Shown: positions 35,742-45,736, counted from the stretch's first letter. The stretch: 64,000 bases of DNA from Oleiagrimonas sp963817755 (GCA_963817755.1 CAWFPB010000002.1:434001-498000), one strand, 5' to 3'. A program made the numbers and translations. The notes: generated by a model from the sequence alone, not told the origin.

Positions 35742-35878
35742 TCGTTCGGGGATTCGCACAAGACCGGAACAAGGATGGTATCGTCGAGCTCGTCGATTAT
35801 GACCCTTCCGAAATGGTGTTCGCCTTTCGCGACGGAAAGTTCATCAAGGTTTCCGGCAAGCACGCCGATCCTGGTTGA
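35742..35878 (+). pseudogene. Coding-looking fragment ending in a TGA
   Basis: The plus-strand frame reads RNKDGIVELVDYDPSEMVFA and FRDGKFIKVSGKHADPG before a stop at 35876-35878. Its composition looks like real protein, possibly the tail of a secreted calcium-binding-like protein, but there is no proper start: upstream the frame runs into the antisense rmlD relic. I read it as a 3' remnant joined to that relic. Family not recognised. Confidence 0.35.
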
Positions 35879-36051
35879 TCCTTTCTGGGTCGGCCGCTGA
35901 ACCGAGTGGCTGGGTGGCAATGCATACCAGCGTTGTGGTTTGATCTTGCCCCTGAATTTCGGACACCCGGATGGACACAGGGAATCGGCACATGAAAAGT
36001 CTCAGCGCAACCTTCCTCTCGATGGGGGCGTGATCTTGATGGGCTCGGGGA

Positions 36052-36278
36052 TCGAATGGCACTTAATTAAGTTGTAACGTATTGTAATTAAAATGAATTT
36101 ATATGTCATCGCCTATGTTTAGCAAACGGATATAACCCAATCAGTTCTCGCAATGTCTTGCGGGAAGCAGCGCATATCGCTTGAAGTGTCTCGTTTGGAC
36201 TCGAAACCGACTCAGCAGCGCAGATCCAACAAGTGATTGAATCGAATTAATATTTACTCTTAAGTAAGTGCCATTCGA
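36052..36278. mobile_element. 227-bp AT-rich element with 19-bp terminal inverted repeats (MITE-like)
   Basis: TCGAATGGCACTTAATTAA at 36052-36070 is matched in inverse orientation at 36260-36278 with one mismatch; the outer 14 bases are perfect. The 189 bp between are AT-rich and contain no long frame. This is the layout of a miniature inverted-repeat element or of an insertion sequence that lost its transposase. No transposase gene is in the window, and target duplications are not obvious. Confidence 0.6.
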
Positions 36279-36620
36279 CACTGACCCCATCGATTTTTCC
36301 ATTGACATGACTGCTCCTGTTGCTGCTCGGCGTTTGTTCCTATACTTCTGTTTCTAGACGATGCTTCCTGCACCCGCCGTGGAATACACCACCCGTTCTC
36401 GAGTTTTCCGCCTGCTTCCATACCGCCAGGCGCATCAGGAAACTGCGCGTAACGGGTGTCTACGCGCCAACCGCGCCAATGGCCCCGTTGCGCCGGAAAG
36501 CTGGTGCCGCCTCGACTCCGTAATCTGCACACGGGGGCTACCTTGCCTCAGCCGTGAACATCTGCATATCTTCAAAGAACACAAACAACCTGATGACCAG
36601 GGAAAAGGGACCGATCCGAG

Positions 36621-38330
36621 ATGAGTTCGAAAAATCTCAGAATCACCCTCTCGCTGGGCGTGATAGTAGCGGCCGTATTGCTGCAAGCACTTCATCACGT
36701 GAGCTACCTCGTCAACGATAACCTCGCCATTATCGAGAGTGCTCGATCGGGCTACCCGGTACCCCCGGTAAACTTCCTGTACACCGCCCTATTGAGCGGC
36801 CTGTATGCACTGACCGATATCCCTTGGCACGCGCTCCTGCTCTCGGCCACCCTGATCGCTTCGATGATCGCGATTGTGTGGTCGCCACCCCGTCTCGGCG
36901 TTTCCGCAGTCCTGTATCTCGGGCTGGTCATGGGGTTGCTATGGCCGAATGTCCTGCGACTGGACTACACCGTCTGTGCTGTCATCACCGGAGCAGCGGG
37001 AATTGCCTTGCTCATCGCGGGGGCCAAAGGCTTCCCCGGCAAACTGCATCGTGTCGTTACCGGTTCGGTACTGCTTGCGGCCGCAGCACTGTTCCGACTG
37101 AACGCCGAATTCGGGCTACTCGCACTCGCCTGGCCCGGCTTGCTCTACGCCGCGTATCTCGCCGCGCGGCATTCCAGCCTGTCAAAACCGAAATGTATCG
37201 CGCTCATGGCGCTCGTCGTAGTGGGGCCGAGTGCGCTTGTGCTTACGGCTGACCAGGTGGGGAAACACGCCTTCACTCCACAGGCATACCACCACTTCTC
37301 GGACTACTACTACGCACGGGGACGGCTATTAAAACAGGTGCAAACGCGCGCGCTCTCCAAGGCGGCAATGCGCCACATTGAGACCGCGACCGGCTGGAAC
37401 AAATCAGACTGGTATCAACTGAGGCATTGGGAGTTTTTCAATCTAAAGATCAGAGATCCAGACAAACTTCGGGCCGCGCTCGCCATAGTCCGCGCGCAGC
37501 CGCACAGGTCCACTTGGTGGGGCGCAGTCAAACATACTCTGAGCGCCTACAAACGATATTTTCTTGCGCTTTTGATGCTACTGGGCGGCATGACAATGCT
37601 ACGGCCCAGCTGGAAGAAAATCGCACTTGGGGCAGGCTATCTGGCGTATGTCGCAGGATTCTCTTCCTGGTTTACCTACTACTTCGGAGTGATTGGTCGG
37701 ATTTGGCCGAGTTTCCTGCTCGCCAGCCTAATCGTGCTGGGAGCGATCCTCTCGATCGAATCCGAGGAAACGCAGTCAAAGCCCTGGTCAATATCGCGCA
37801 TACTTGGTGCACTGGTCATTTTCGCGTCTGCCGGCATGATCATCTACTGGCACGCCAGTGACAACCTGCGCTACTTGGATAACAGTGCTTTCGCAGCCCA
37901 CGTCTTCTTCGCGAGGTTGCACAAGTCAGATCTCCCCGCCGACAGCTATGTACTGCTCCAACCGAGCGGCCAGCTTCCCACCGTAGACCACTCTGCTTAC
38001 AAGAGCCTGCCACTGATTCGAAGAAGCCTAACGATGGGCTGGATGACGGAACACCCGCTCACACTGTCACGGATCCGTGACATCAACCCTGACGGCACAA
38101 CCGCTTCGGTACCGGAACTCCTGGTGCGCGAGCGCAACTTCTTCATGATCTCCAAGCCCAACTGGGCCAACGATGTGCGCCAGATCGCCGAGAACAGAAG
38201 TGGCGTAAAGGTGTATTTGCATCAATGCGAAACACTGCCGTTTCACTTCAATATCTACCAGCTAAGCGCCAGCCAGGACGGATCATGCACAGGCTTCTCG
38301 CCACCACAAAAAGCAACCCGGCACCCTTGA
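36621..38330 (+). CDS. Multi-pass membrane protein of unknown function (GT-C-like layout)
   Basis: The 569-residue protein has about eleven hydrophobic segments: one near 8-26, a group between 50 and 215, and another between 310 and 412, then a soluble C-terminal domain of about 155 residues. A large N-terminal membrane part with a periplasmic tail resembles GT-C glycosyltransferases and lipid-sugar flippases, but no catalytic motif was recognised. GC content and codon use are lower and less biased than in the neighbours, a sign of transfer. The ATG at 36621 is preceded by a weak GAGAT-like site with GGGA further upstream. Confidence 0.7.
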   Translation: MSSKNLRITLSLGVIVAAVLLQALHHVSYLVNDNLAIIESARSGYPVPPVNFLYTALLSGLYALTDIPWHALLLSATLIASMIAIVWSPPRLGVSAVLYLGLVMGLLWPNVLRLDYTVCAVITGAAGIALLIAGAKGFPGKLHRVVTGSVLLAAAALFRLNAEFGLLALAWPGLLYAAYLAARHSSLSKPKCIALMALVVVGPSALVLTADQVGKHAFTPQAYHHFSDYYYARGRLLKQVQTRALSKAAMRHIETATGWNKSDWYQLRHWEFFNLKIRDPDKLRAALAIVRAQPHRSTWWGAVKHTLSAYKRYFLALLMLLGGMTMLRPSWKKIALGAGYLAYVAGFSSWFTYYFGVIGRIWPSFLLASLIVLGAILSIESEETQSKPWSISRILGALVIFASAGMIIYWHASDNLRYLDNSAFAAHVFFARLHKSDLPADSYVLLQPSGQLPTVDHSAYKSLPLIRRSLTMGWMTEHPLTLSRIRDINPDGTTASVPELLVRERNFFMISKPNWANDVRQIAENRSGVKVYLHQCETLPFHFNIYQLSASQDGSCTGFSPPQKATRHP

Positions 38331-38535
38331 CCCCGTTGCGCGCTGCGCCCGCTTCGCGACCGCGGTTCCTGGCATTGAGTCCCACGGAAGGACGGAGTAG
38401 GTAGGCCTGGGGAAAGCGAAGACCAACCCGGTGCAGTGGGTCGATGTCGCGGATGTTGACGCCGCAGCCGTGGCTCGAAAATTGGGCCGTTGTGTCGCAG
38501 CCCCGTTCTCGCGCGTCCTACATGGAGGTACATGC

Positions 38536-39339
38536 ATGCGTCATCGGATCATTTTTTCCACGCTCGCCCTCACCGCGCTGGCATGCAGCAGCGTGCATGC
38601 GCAAACCGATGTTGCCCGTTCGTCATCCCCGGCCCGCCGGATCATCCAGCAGTTGGAGGGTGCCAAGGCCCAGTCGATCAAGCCGACCTACAAGGATGCC
38701 AAGGGCCATGCCATCAGCGCACAGGCCTTCAACGCGGCGGTCAAGGACGGGCAGGCATTCAGCGTCGACCACCACGACATGGATTTCACGTTCGCCTTGC
38801 TGCCACCCGGTGCCAAGGAAGGCTCGGATTCGCATGCGGACAAGCTCGGCGTGAAGGTCGGCCAGGCCCTGCCAGGGTTCCAGCTGCCGCTGGTGCAGGG
38901 CGGTCAGGCCGGTGCTTCCACCCTGGCCGGGCGACCGACCCTGGTGGATTTCTTCTTTGCCGATTGCATCGGCTGCATCGAGGAGTTGCCTGCGCTCAAC
39001 GCCTACATGGCAAAGCACCCGGATATGTACTTCCTGGCCATCACCTTCGATGATGCGAAGACGGCGAAAGCCTTCGTGGACCAGCGGCATTTTGCCTGGC
39101 CCGTGGCCTACAACGGCAAGCCGGTGTTCAAGCAGTTGGCCATCCATGCCGCGCCGACCATGCTCCTGCTGGATGCAAGGGGCCGTTTCCTGGCCAGCCA
39201 TACAGGGTCGATCCCGGTCAGCATCACCACATCCGGCAAGCAGGCCCCGTTCTCGCCGAGCGCCAGCGAGAAGAAGGCGGTGCAGCTCCAATGGCTTACG
39301 CACTGGGTGGATCGACAGACGGGCAGGGCGCCAGGCTGA
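38536..39339 (+). CDS. Periplasmic thioredoxin-fold (redoxin/TlpA-like) protein
   Basis: The 267-residue precursor has a signal peptide ending SSVHAQT. After an unrecognised N-terminal domain (about 25-100, with a DAKGHAISAQAF segment) comes a thioredoxin fold from about 110, with the CxxC active site in FFADCIGCIEELPALNAYM and the cis-proline region HAAPTMLLLD. It probably handles disulfides or thiols in the periplasm. The ATG at 38536 follows GGAGG. GC returns to genome level here. Confidence 0.85.
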   Translation: MRHRIIFSTLALTALACSSVHAQTDVARSSSPARRIIQQLEGAKAQSIKPTYKDAKGHAISAQAFNAAVKDGQAFSVDHHDMDFTFALLPPGAKEGSDSHADKLGVKVGQALPGFQLPLVQGGQAGASTLAGRPTLVDFFFADCIGCIEELPALNAYMAKHPDMYFLAITFDDAKTAKAFVDQRHFAWPVAYNGKPVFKQLAIHAAPTMLLLDARGRFLASHTGSIPVSITTSGKQAPFSPSASEKKAVQLQWLTHWVDRQTGRAPG

Positions 39340-39434
39340 CACTGCCACGGGGGCGGCCATCCACAAGACGGATGCGCTACCCCGCGATCGCGGACCCGCC
39401 GGAAGCGGAGAATCCTGCGGCATCGATCCCGCGG

Positions 39435-39459
39435 CCCGGATACGCGAAGCGCATCCGGG
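39435..39459. repeat. REP-like palindrome, copy 2
   Basis: Identical 25-bp palindrome to 35280-35304. It lies between the redoxin gene and the 3' end of rmlD. Confidence 0.8.
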
Positions 39460-39547
39460 ATTCCCGCCCCACGCAACGCACATGGCCGCCATGCGGCCAA
39501 TCCCGGATGCGGACCTCGGCTACGTCACCGGAATCCCGGGGAACCAG

Positions 39548-40474
39548 TCAGCGTCGAGCGGCAAGCTCCGCGATGACCGCATCGAGACCGGCCTCCCAGG
39601 ACGGCAAGTCGACCGCGAACGTCTCGCGGATGCGCGTGGTGTCGAGCACCGACCACGCCGGTCGCTGCGCCGGCGTCGGAAACTCGGCGGTGGTGATGGC
39701 ATCGACCGTCGGTGCCCGCTCCAGCAGGCCGGCGGCGACGGCACGCTCGAAGATCGCGCGGGCGAAGCCGCACCAGGTGGTCTGGCCGCCGGCGACCAGG
39801 TGATACACGCCCGACTGCGCGCGCCGGGTCGCCGCATCGGCGGCCAGCCAGCGCTGCAGTACCTGCGCGGTGGTCGCGGCGATCAGGTCCGCCGGGGTCG
39901 GGGTGCCGTGCTGGTCGTCGACCACGCCGAGCACCTCGCGCTCGGCGCCCAGGCGCAGCATGGTGCGCAGGAAATTGTGCCCGTGCGCGGCATAGACCCA
40001 GGCGGTGCGAAGGATCAGGTGGTCCGCGCCGCTGTCGGCCAGGGCCTGTTCACCAGCCAGCTTGCTGCGGCCGTAGACGCCGGTCGGGCCGGTGGGATCG
40101 TCCTCGCGCAGCGGGCGGTCGCCGTCGCCGGGGAACACGTAGTCGGTGGAATAGTGCACCACGGGCACGCCGGCCCGAGCGGCCCAGCGGCCGATGCAGC
40201 CGACGGCTTCGGCATTGACGCGATGCGCCAGGTCGGGCTCGCTTTCGGCGCGATCCACGGCGGTATAGGCGGCGGCATGGACGATGACCTCGGGCGACGC
40301 TGCATCCAGAGCGGCGGGCAGCGATGCGGGGTCGGACAGATCCATCGCCACGGTGTTGGTCGCGGCATCGCAGTGGCCGTCGCGCGTGGCCGCCAGGACC
40401 TCGCCCAGCGGGGCCAGGTGCGACCGCAGGCACGTACCGACCTGGCCGCGTGCGCCGGTGACCAGGATCTTCAT
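39548..40474 (-). CDS. rmlD: dTDP-4-dehydrorhamnose reductase
   Basis: RmlD makes dTDP-L-rhamnose in the last step of the pathway. The 308-residue protein has the Rossmann start ILVTGARGQVGTCL and the short-chain YGRSKLAGE motif with catalytic Tyr and Lys. The ATG overlaps the rmlC stop by 4 bp (ATGA). It is the last gene of the rmlBACD unit. A broken copy of its 3' end lies 4 kb away at 35575-35741. Confidence 0.97.
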   Translation of the reverse strand: MKILVTGARGQVGTCLRSHLAPLGEVLAATRDGHCDAATNTVAMDLSDPASLPAALDAASPEVIVHAAAYTAVDRAESEPDLAHRVNAEAVGCIGRWAARAGVPVVHYSTDYVFPGDGDRPLREDDPTGPTGVYGRSKLAGEQALADSGADHLILRTAWVYAAHGHNFLRTMLRLGAEREVLGVVDDQHGTPTPADLIAATTAQVLQRWLAADAATRRAQSGVYHLVAGGQTTWCGFARAIFERAVAAGLLERAPTVDAITTAEFPTPAQRPAWSVLDTTRIRETFAVDLPSWEAGLDAVIAELAARR

Positions 40475-41028
40475 GACTCGAACGTGGGCAGGCGGTCCGC
40501 GGGCACGTCGGCCAGCAGCGGCGCGCGCCGGTCCTTGTCCGACAGCAGCGGTTCGCTCACCGGCCAGTCGATCGCCAGCGCGGCGTCGTTCCAGCGGATG
40601 CCGGCATCGGCCTTGGGGTCGTACAGCGCGGTGCACTGGTAGGTGAAGGTGGCGAACTCGGACAGCACGCAGAAGCCGTGCGCGAAGCCTTCGGGAATCC
40701 AGAAGTGGCGGTGGTTGTCCGCGCTCAGGATCGCCGCGTCCCACTGGCCGAACGTGGGCGAGCCGTGGCGGATGTCCACGGCCACGTCGTAGACCTCGCC
40801 CTCGAGCACGCTGACCAGCTTGCCCTGCGGGTTCGGCCACTGGTAGTGCAGTCCGCGCAGGACACCGCGTGCGGAACGCGAGACATTCGTCTGCACGAAG
40901 GCCAGGTCGAGGTCGATCTCGGCGAAGGTGGCGGCGTTGAAGCTTTCGTAGAAGTAGCCGCGTGCGTCGCCGAACACGCGGGGTTCCAGGATGCAGACGC
41001 CGGGCAGGCGGGTGTCGTGTCGCTTCAA
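40471..41028 (-). CDS. rmlC: dTDP-4-dehydrorhamnose 3,5-epimerase
   Basis: RmlC epimerises the 4-keto sugar before the reductase step. The 185-residue protein has the family core VQTNVSRSARGVLRGLHYQ with catalytic His, VAVDIRHGSPTFG and WIPEGFAHGFCVLSE. No ATG is available near the conserved start; a TTG at 41028 that overlaps the rmlA stop (TTGA) gives MKRHDTRLPGVCILEP and the expected length. Confidence 0.96.
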   Translation of the reverse strand: MKRHDTRLPGVCILEPRVFGDARGYFYESFNAATFAEIDLDLAFVQTNVSRSARGVLRGLHYQWPNPQGKLVSVLEGEVYDVAVDIRHGSPTFGQWDAAILSADNHRHFWIPEGFAHGFCVLSEFATFTYQCTALYDPKADAGIRWNDAALAIDWPVSEPLLSDKDRRAPLLADVPADRLPTFES

Positions 41029-41908
41029 CGCACCACTCCCTGCGTGACCAGGCGCGTCAGGTAGCGCCCGTAGCCGGTCTTGGCCAGCGGCCGCGCCAGC
41101 TTCTGCAGCTGGCCGGCATTGATCCAGCCGTTGACGAAGGCGATCTCCTCCGGGCAGCACACCTTCAGGCCCTGGCGCTTCTCGATGGTGGCGATGTAGT
41201 TGGAGGCCTCGACCAGCGAGTCGTGGGTGCCGGTGTCCAGCCAGGCGTAGCCGCGACCGAGTTGCTCGAGCATCAGCGAGTCGTCCTCGAGGTAGCAGCG
41301 GTTGAGATCGGTGATCTCCAGTTCGCCGCGTGGGGAGGGCTTGAGGCCGGCCGCGAAGTCGCACACGCGTTCGTCGTAGAAGTACAGGCCGGTCACGGCG
41401 AAATGCGAGCGCGGCTTGTCGGGCTTCTCCTCCAGCCCGATGACCTTGCCGTGGCCGTCGAATTCGGCCACGCCGTAGCGTTCGGGGTCGTTGACGTAGT
41501 AGCCGAACACGGTGGCGCCATGATCGCGGCCCGCGGCGCGGCGCAGCAGTTCGGTCAGGCCGTGACCGTAGAACAGGTTATCGCCCAGGATCAGGCAGCT
41601 GCGGCGGCCATCGATGAAATCGCGGCCGATCAGGAACGCCTGCGCCAGTCCTTCGGGCTCGGGCTGCACGGCGTATTCGATGTGGATGCCCCACTGCGAG
41701 CCGTCGCCCAGCAGGCGCTGGAACAGGGCCTGCTCGTGCGGCGTGTTGATGATCAGCACCTCGCGGATGCCGGCCAGCATCAGCACGCCCAGCGGGTAGT
41801 AGATCATCGGCTTGTCGTACACCGGCATCAGTTGCTTGCTGACGGCCTGGGTGATCGGATACAGCCGGGTGCCGGAGCCGCCGGCCAGGATGATGCCGCG
41901 CATCTCGC

Positions 41909-41912
<4 letters not shown>
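41025..41912 (-). CDS. rmlA: Glucose-1-phosphate thymidylyltransferase
   Basis: RmlA couples dTTP and glucose 1-phosphate to dTDP-glucose, the first step. The 295-residue protein has the nucleotide-binding GGSGTRLYPITQAVSKQLMP motif, the metal site LGDNLFYGHGL, and the EEKPDKPRS and DTGTHDSL segments. The ATG overlaps the rmlB stop by 4 bp. Both ends overlap neighbours, so the operon is tightly coupled. Confidence 0.98.
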
Positions 41913-42970
<1,058 letters not shown>

Positions 42971-43076
42971 AGGACCTCGGAGGGTTGTTGGTTCATCCAT
43001 GGCGGCCGCCTTGTCGCTGCGACCACCCAACATCATGCCTGATCTGCCGGGCCATTGCCTGTGCGCAGCTTCGTGT

Positions 43077-43718
43077 TCACGAGCATCGGGCAAGCTCGGG
43101 CAGGTCCCCGGGGCGGTTCGCCAGCGCGACGGCACCGGCCGCCAGCAGTTCGTCGGCATCGCCGAACCCCCACAGCACGCCCAGTCCGCGTACGCCGTTG
43201 GCGCAGGCGCCCTCCATGTCGTAGCGCCGGTCGCCGACCATGACCGCGTCGGCCGGTGCGCTGGCGCATGCGTCCAGGGCCCGGGCGACCAGTTCGGCCT
43301 TGGTATGGTCGTGATCGTCGGGGCCGGGGGCGTGGATGCCCTCGAAGCGCTCGCCCAGGGGCTGGCTGCCGAGGATGCGTTCGGCCTGCGCCTGCGGCTT
43401 GGACGTGACCACGGCGCAGCGCGCACCCCGGGCCTGCAGCGCGTCGAGCGTAGCCTCGATGCCGTCGAACACCTCGTGCTCGCGCCAGCCGACGTCCAGG
43501 AACCGCTCGCGATAGCGGTCGATGGCGCGCTGGATGCGCGGCGGGTCGTCGCCGAACAGGCCGGCAAAACTGTGCCACAGCGGCGGTCCGACCCATTGCC
43601 GCAATTGCTCCGGTGGCGGAATCGCAACGTCTTCCTGGGCCAGGGCATGCTCGATGCAACCGAAGATGCCGGGTGCCGAGTCGATCAGCGTGCCGTCAAG
43701 GTCGAACAGCCACAGCAT
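43077..43718 (-). CDS. HAD-family hydrolase, phosphoglycolate phosphatase-like
   Basis: The 213-residue protein has HAD motif I in FDLDGTLIDSAPG, motif II VVTSKPQ and the motif IV region VMVGDRRYDMEGA. The cap domain is helical, as in Gph and PpaX. Phosphoglycolate or pyrophosphate are likely substrates by family, but the exact one is open. Its ATG overlaps the last base of the pgk stop, so it is translationally coupled to pgk. Confidence 0.88.
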   Translation of the reverse strand: MLWLFDLDGTLIDSAPGIFGCIEHALAQEDVAIPPPEQLRQWVGPPLWHSFAGLFGDDPPRIQRAIDRYRERFLDVGWREHEVFDGIEATLDALQARGARCAVVTSKPQAQAERILGSQPLGERFEGIHAPGPDDHDHTKAELVARALDACASAPADAVMVGDRRYDMEGACANGVRGLGVLWGFGDADELLAAGAVALANRPGDLPELARCS

Positions 43719-44896
43719 CAGCCGTTGTTCCGCGCCTTGAGCGCCGCCACCGCGGGCAGCTCCTTGCCTTCCAGGAATTCCAGGAAGGCACCGCCGCCGG
43801 TGGAGATGTAGGACACGTCGTCGGCGACGCCGTACTTGTCCACCGCCGCCAGGGTGTCGCCGCCGCCGGCGATGGAGAAGGCGTCCGAATCGGCGATGGC
43901 GTGGGCCAGGGCCTCGGTGCCCTTGCCGAAGGCGTCGAACTCGAACACGCCCACGGGGCCGTTCCATACCACGGTACCGGCGGCAGCGATGCGCTCGGCA
44001 TAGGCCTTGGCCGTCTCGGGACCGATATCCAGGATCATCTCGCCGTCGCCGACGCGGTCGACCGGTTTCACCGTGGCCGGCGCGCTGGCGGAGAATTCCG
44101 GTGCCACCACCACGTCGGTCGGGATCGGTACCTCGGCGCCGCGCTCGCGGGCGTGCGCCATGACCTTGCGCGCGGCCTCGACCAGGTCGGCCTCCATCAG
44201 CGACCTGCCCACGCCGTGCCCGGCCGCGGCGATGAAGGTGTTGGCAATGCCGCCGCCGACGATGAGCTGGTCGACGCGATCGACCAGCTGCTCGAGCAGG
44301 GTCAGCTTGGTGGAGACCTTGGAGCCAGCCACGATGGCCAGCAGCGGCCGGCGGGGGTGATCCAGTGCCTGGCCCAGGGCATCCAGTTCGGCCGACAGCA
44401 GCGGGCCGGCCGCGGCCACCGGGGCGAAGCGGATTACACCGTGGGTGGAGGCCTGGGCGCGATGGGCGGTACCGAAGGCGTCCATGACGAAAATGTCGCA
44501 AAGTGCGGCGTATTTCTTCGAAAGTGCCTCATCGTCGGCTTTTTCGCCGGCATTCATACGGCAATTTTCCAGCAGCACGACTTCGCCTTCGGCCACGTCC
44601 ACACCATCCAGATAGTCGCGGACCAGGCGCACGGGCCGGCCCAGGGCCTGGCCCAGCCATTCGGCGACAGGCGCCAGCGAGGCCGCCTCGTCGAACGTGC
44701 CTTCCTTGGGGCGGCCCAGGTGCGAAAGCACCATCACCCGGGCGCCGGCATCGCGCGCGGTACGCAGCGTGGGAAGGGCCGCTTCCAGACGCTGGGTCGA
44801 GGTGATGTGTCCTTCATTGAGGGGGACGTTCAGGTCCTCGCGGATCAGCACGCGCTTGCCGCGCAGATCGAGTTCGCTCATGCGGGTGATGGTCAC
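43718..44896 (-). CDS. pgk: Phosphoglycerate kinase
   Basis: This glycolytic enzyme makes ATP from 1,3-bisphosphoglycerate. The 392-residue protein has KRVLIREDLNVPLNEG, MVLSHLGRPKEG, the GSKVSTKL segment and the C-terminal GGGDTLAAVDKYG nucleotide site. A GTG at 44896 is chosen over the ATG at 44881: it lies 7 bp from an AGGAG site and restores the five residues (VTITR) that match the start of related enzymes. Confidence 0.97.
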   Translation of the reverse strand: MTITRMSELDLRGKRVLIREDLNVPLNEGHITSTQRLEAALPTLRTARDAGARVMVLSHLGRPKEGTFDEAASLAPVAEWLGQALGRPVRLVRDYLDGVDVAEGEVVLLENCRMNAGEKADDEALSKKYAALCDIFVMDAFGTAHRAQASTHGVIRFAPVAAAGPLLSAELDALGQALDHPRRPLLAIVAGSKVSTKLTLLEQLVDRVDQLIVGGGIANTFIAAAGHGVGRSLMEADLVEAARKVMAHARERGAEVPIPTDVVVAPEFSASAPATVKPVDRVGDGEMILDIGPETAKAYAERIAAAGTVVWNGPVGVFEFDAFGKGTEALAHAIADSDAFSIAGGGDTLAAVDKYGVADDVSYISTGGGAFLEFLEGKELPAVAALKARNNG

Positions 44897-44992
44897 GGGG
44901 TGGCTCCTCGCAGGGTGGGCCCGGAACGGGCGTGCAGGCGGGGTATTCTCGACGCCCGGGCGCCAGGGATGCAAACCCGTCGCGGGGTGGGC

Positions 44993-45021
44993 GAGACAGC
45001 GGCGCCGACTCCTGCGTAGAA
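44993..45021 (+). promoter_or_regulatory. Candidate sigma-70 promoter for maiA
   Basis: GAGACA (44993-44998) and TAGAAT (45016-45021) are separated by 17 bp, about 40 bp upstream of the maiA ATG in the region divergent from pgk. Confidence 0.45.
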
Positions 45022-45061
45022 TGCGGCTCATCACCACCTGTCGGGGGGCGCGGTCCGGGAG

Positions 45062-45727
45062 ATGCCCATGAACAATGATCTGACCTTGTACGGCTATTGG
45101 CGATCGAGCGCGGCCTACCGCGTACGCATCGCGCTGGAGCTCAAGGACCTGGCCTACGAGAACCGGCCCGTGCACCTGGTCCGCGATGGCGGCCAGCAGC
45201 ATGCCGAGCCGTATCGCGCGCTCAATCCGCAGCAGCTGGTGCCGACGCTCCTGCACGGCAAGCGCGTGATCACGCAGTCCCTGGCGATCATCGAATACCT
45301 GGACGAGATCTGGCCGGATGGACCGCCGCTGCTGCCCGCGATTCCGCGCGATCGGGCCTATGCGCGGGCGCTGGCCTACCACCTGGCGTGCGACGTGCAT
45401 CCGCTGGGCAACCTGCGCGTCCTGCAATACCTGGAGCGCGAATGCGCGATGCCGCAGGTCGAACGCGAAGACTGGGTCCGCCACTGGATCGAGACCGGCT
45501 TCGAGGCCATCGAGAGCATGCTCAGCGACAGCCCCAATACCGGGGCCTACTGCATGGGCGACAGCCCCGGCCTGGTCGACATCTGCCTGGTGCCGCAGGT
45601 CTACAACGCGCGCAGGTGGGGCCTGCCGATGGATCGGTATCCGACCATCACCCGCATCAACGAGACCTGCCAGCAACTGGGAGGTTTTCGCGCCGCGGCC
45701 CCGGAGGCACAACCGGACGCGCCCTGA
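45062..45727 (+). CDS. maiA: Maleylacetoacetate isomerase (zeta-class glutathione transferase)
   Basis: MaiA isomerises maleylacetoacetate to fumarylacetoacetate with glutathione, the step between HmgA and FahA. The 221-residue protein has the zeta-class signature YWRSSAAYRVRIALELK, NPQQLVPTL and TQSLAIIEYLDE in the thioredoxin-like half, and CDVHPLGNLRVLQYL in the helical half. Two in-frame ATGs (45062 and 45068) are possible starts. It stands alone, about 42 kb from hmgA-fahA. Confidence 0.95.
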   Translation: MPMNNDLTLYGYWRSSAAYRVRIALELKDLAYENRPVHLVRDGGQQHAEPYRALNPQQLVPTLLHGKRVITQSLAIIEYLDEIWPDGPPLLPAIPRDRAYARALAYHLACDVHPLGNLRVLQYLERECAMPQVEREDWVRHWIETGFEAIESMLSDSPNTGAYCMGDSPGLVDICLVPQVYNARRWGLPMDRYPTITRINETCQQLGGFRAAAPEAQPDAP

Positions 45728-45736
45728 GCCGGTGGC

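Larger units (their letters stand above)
35246..36620. other. Gene-poor accessory stretch with remnants
   Basis: About 1.4 kb without an intact recognisable gene. It holds a REP-like palindrome (35280-35304), a broken rmlD 3' end (35575-35741), a coding-looking fragment (35742-35878), an AT-rich element with terminal inverted repeats (36052-36278), and about 340 bp before the next gene in which I recognise nothing. Confidence 0.7.

Noticed and set aside
36300..36620. Short frames before the orphan membrane protein gene
   Set aside because: Several frames of 60-90 codons overlap one another on both strands without motifs, signal peptides or ribosome sites.
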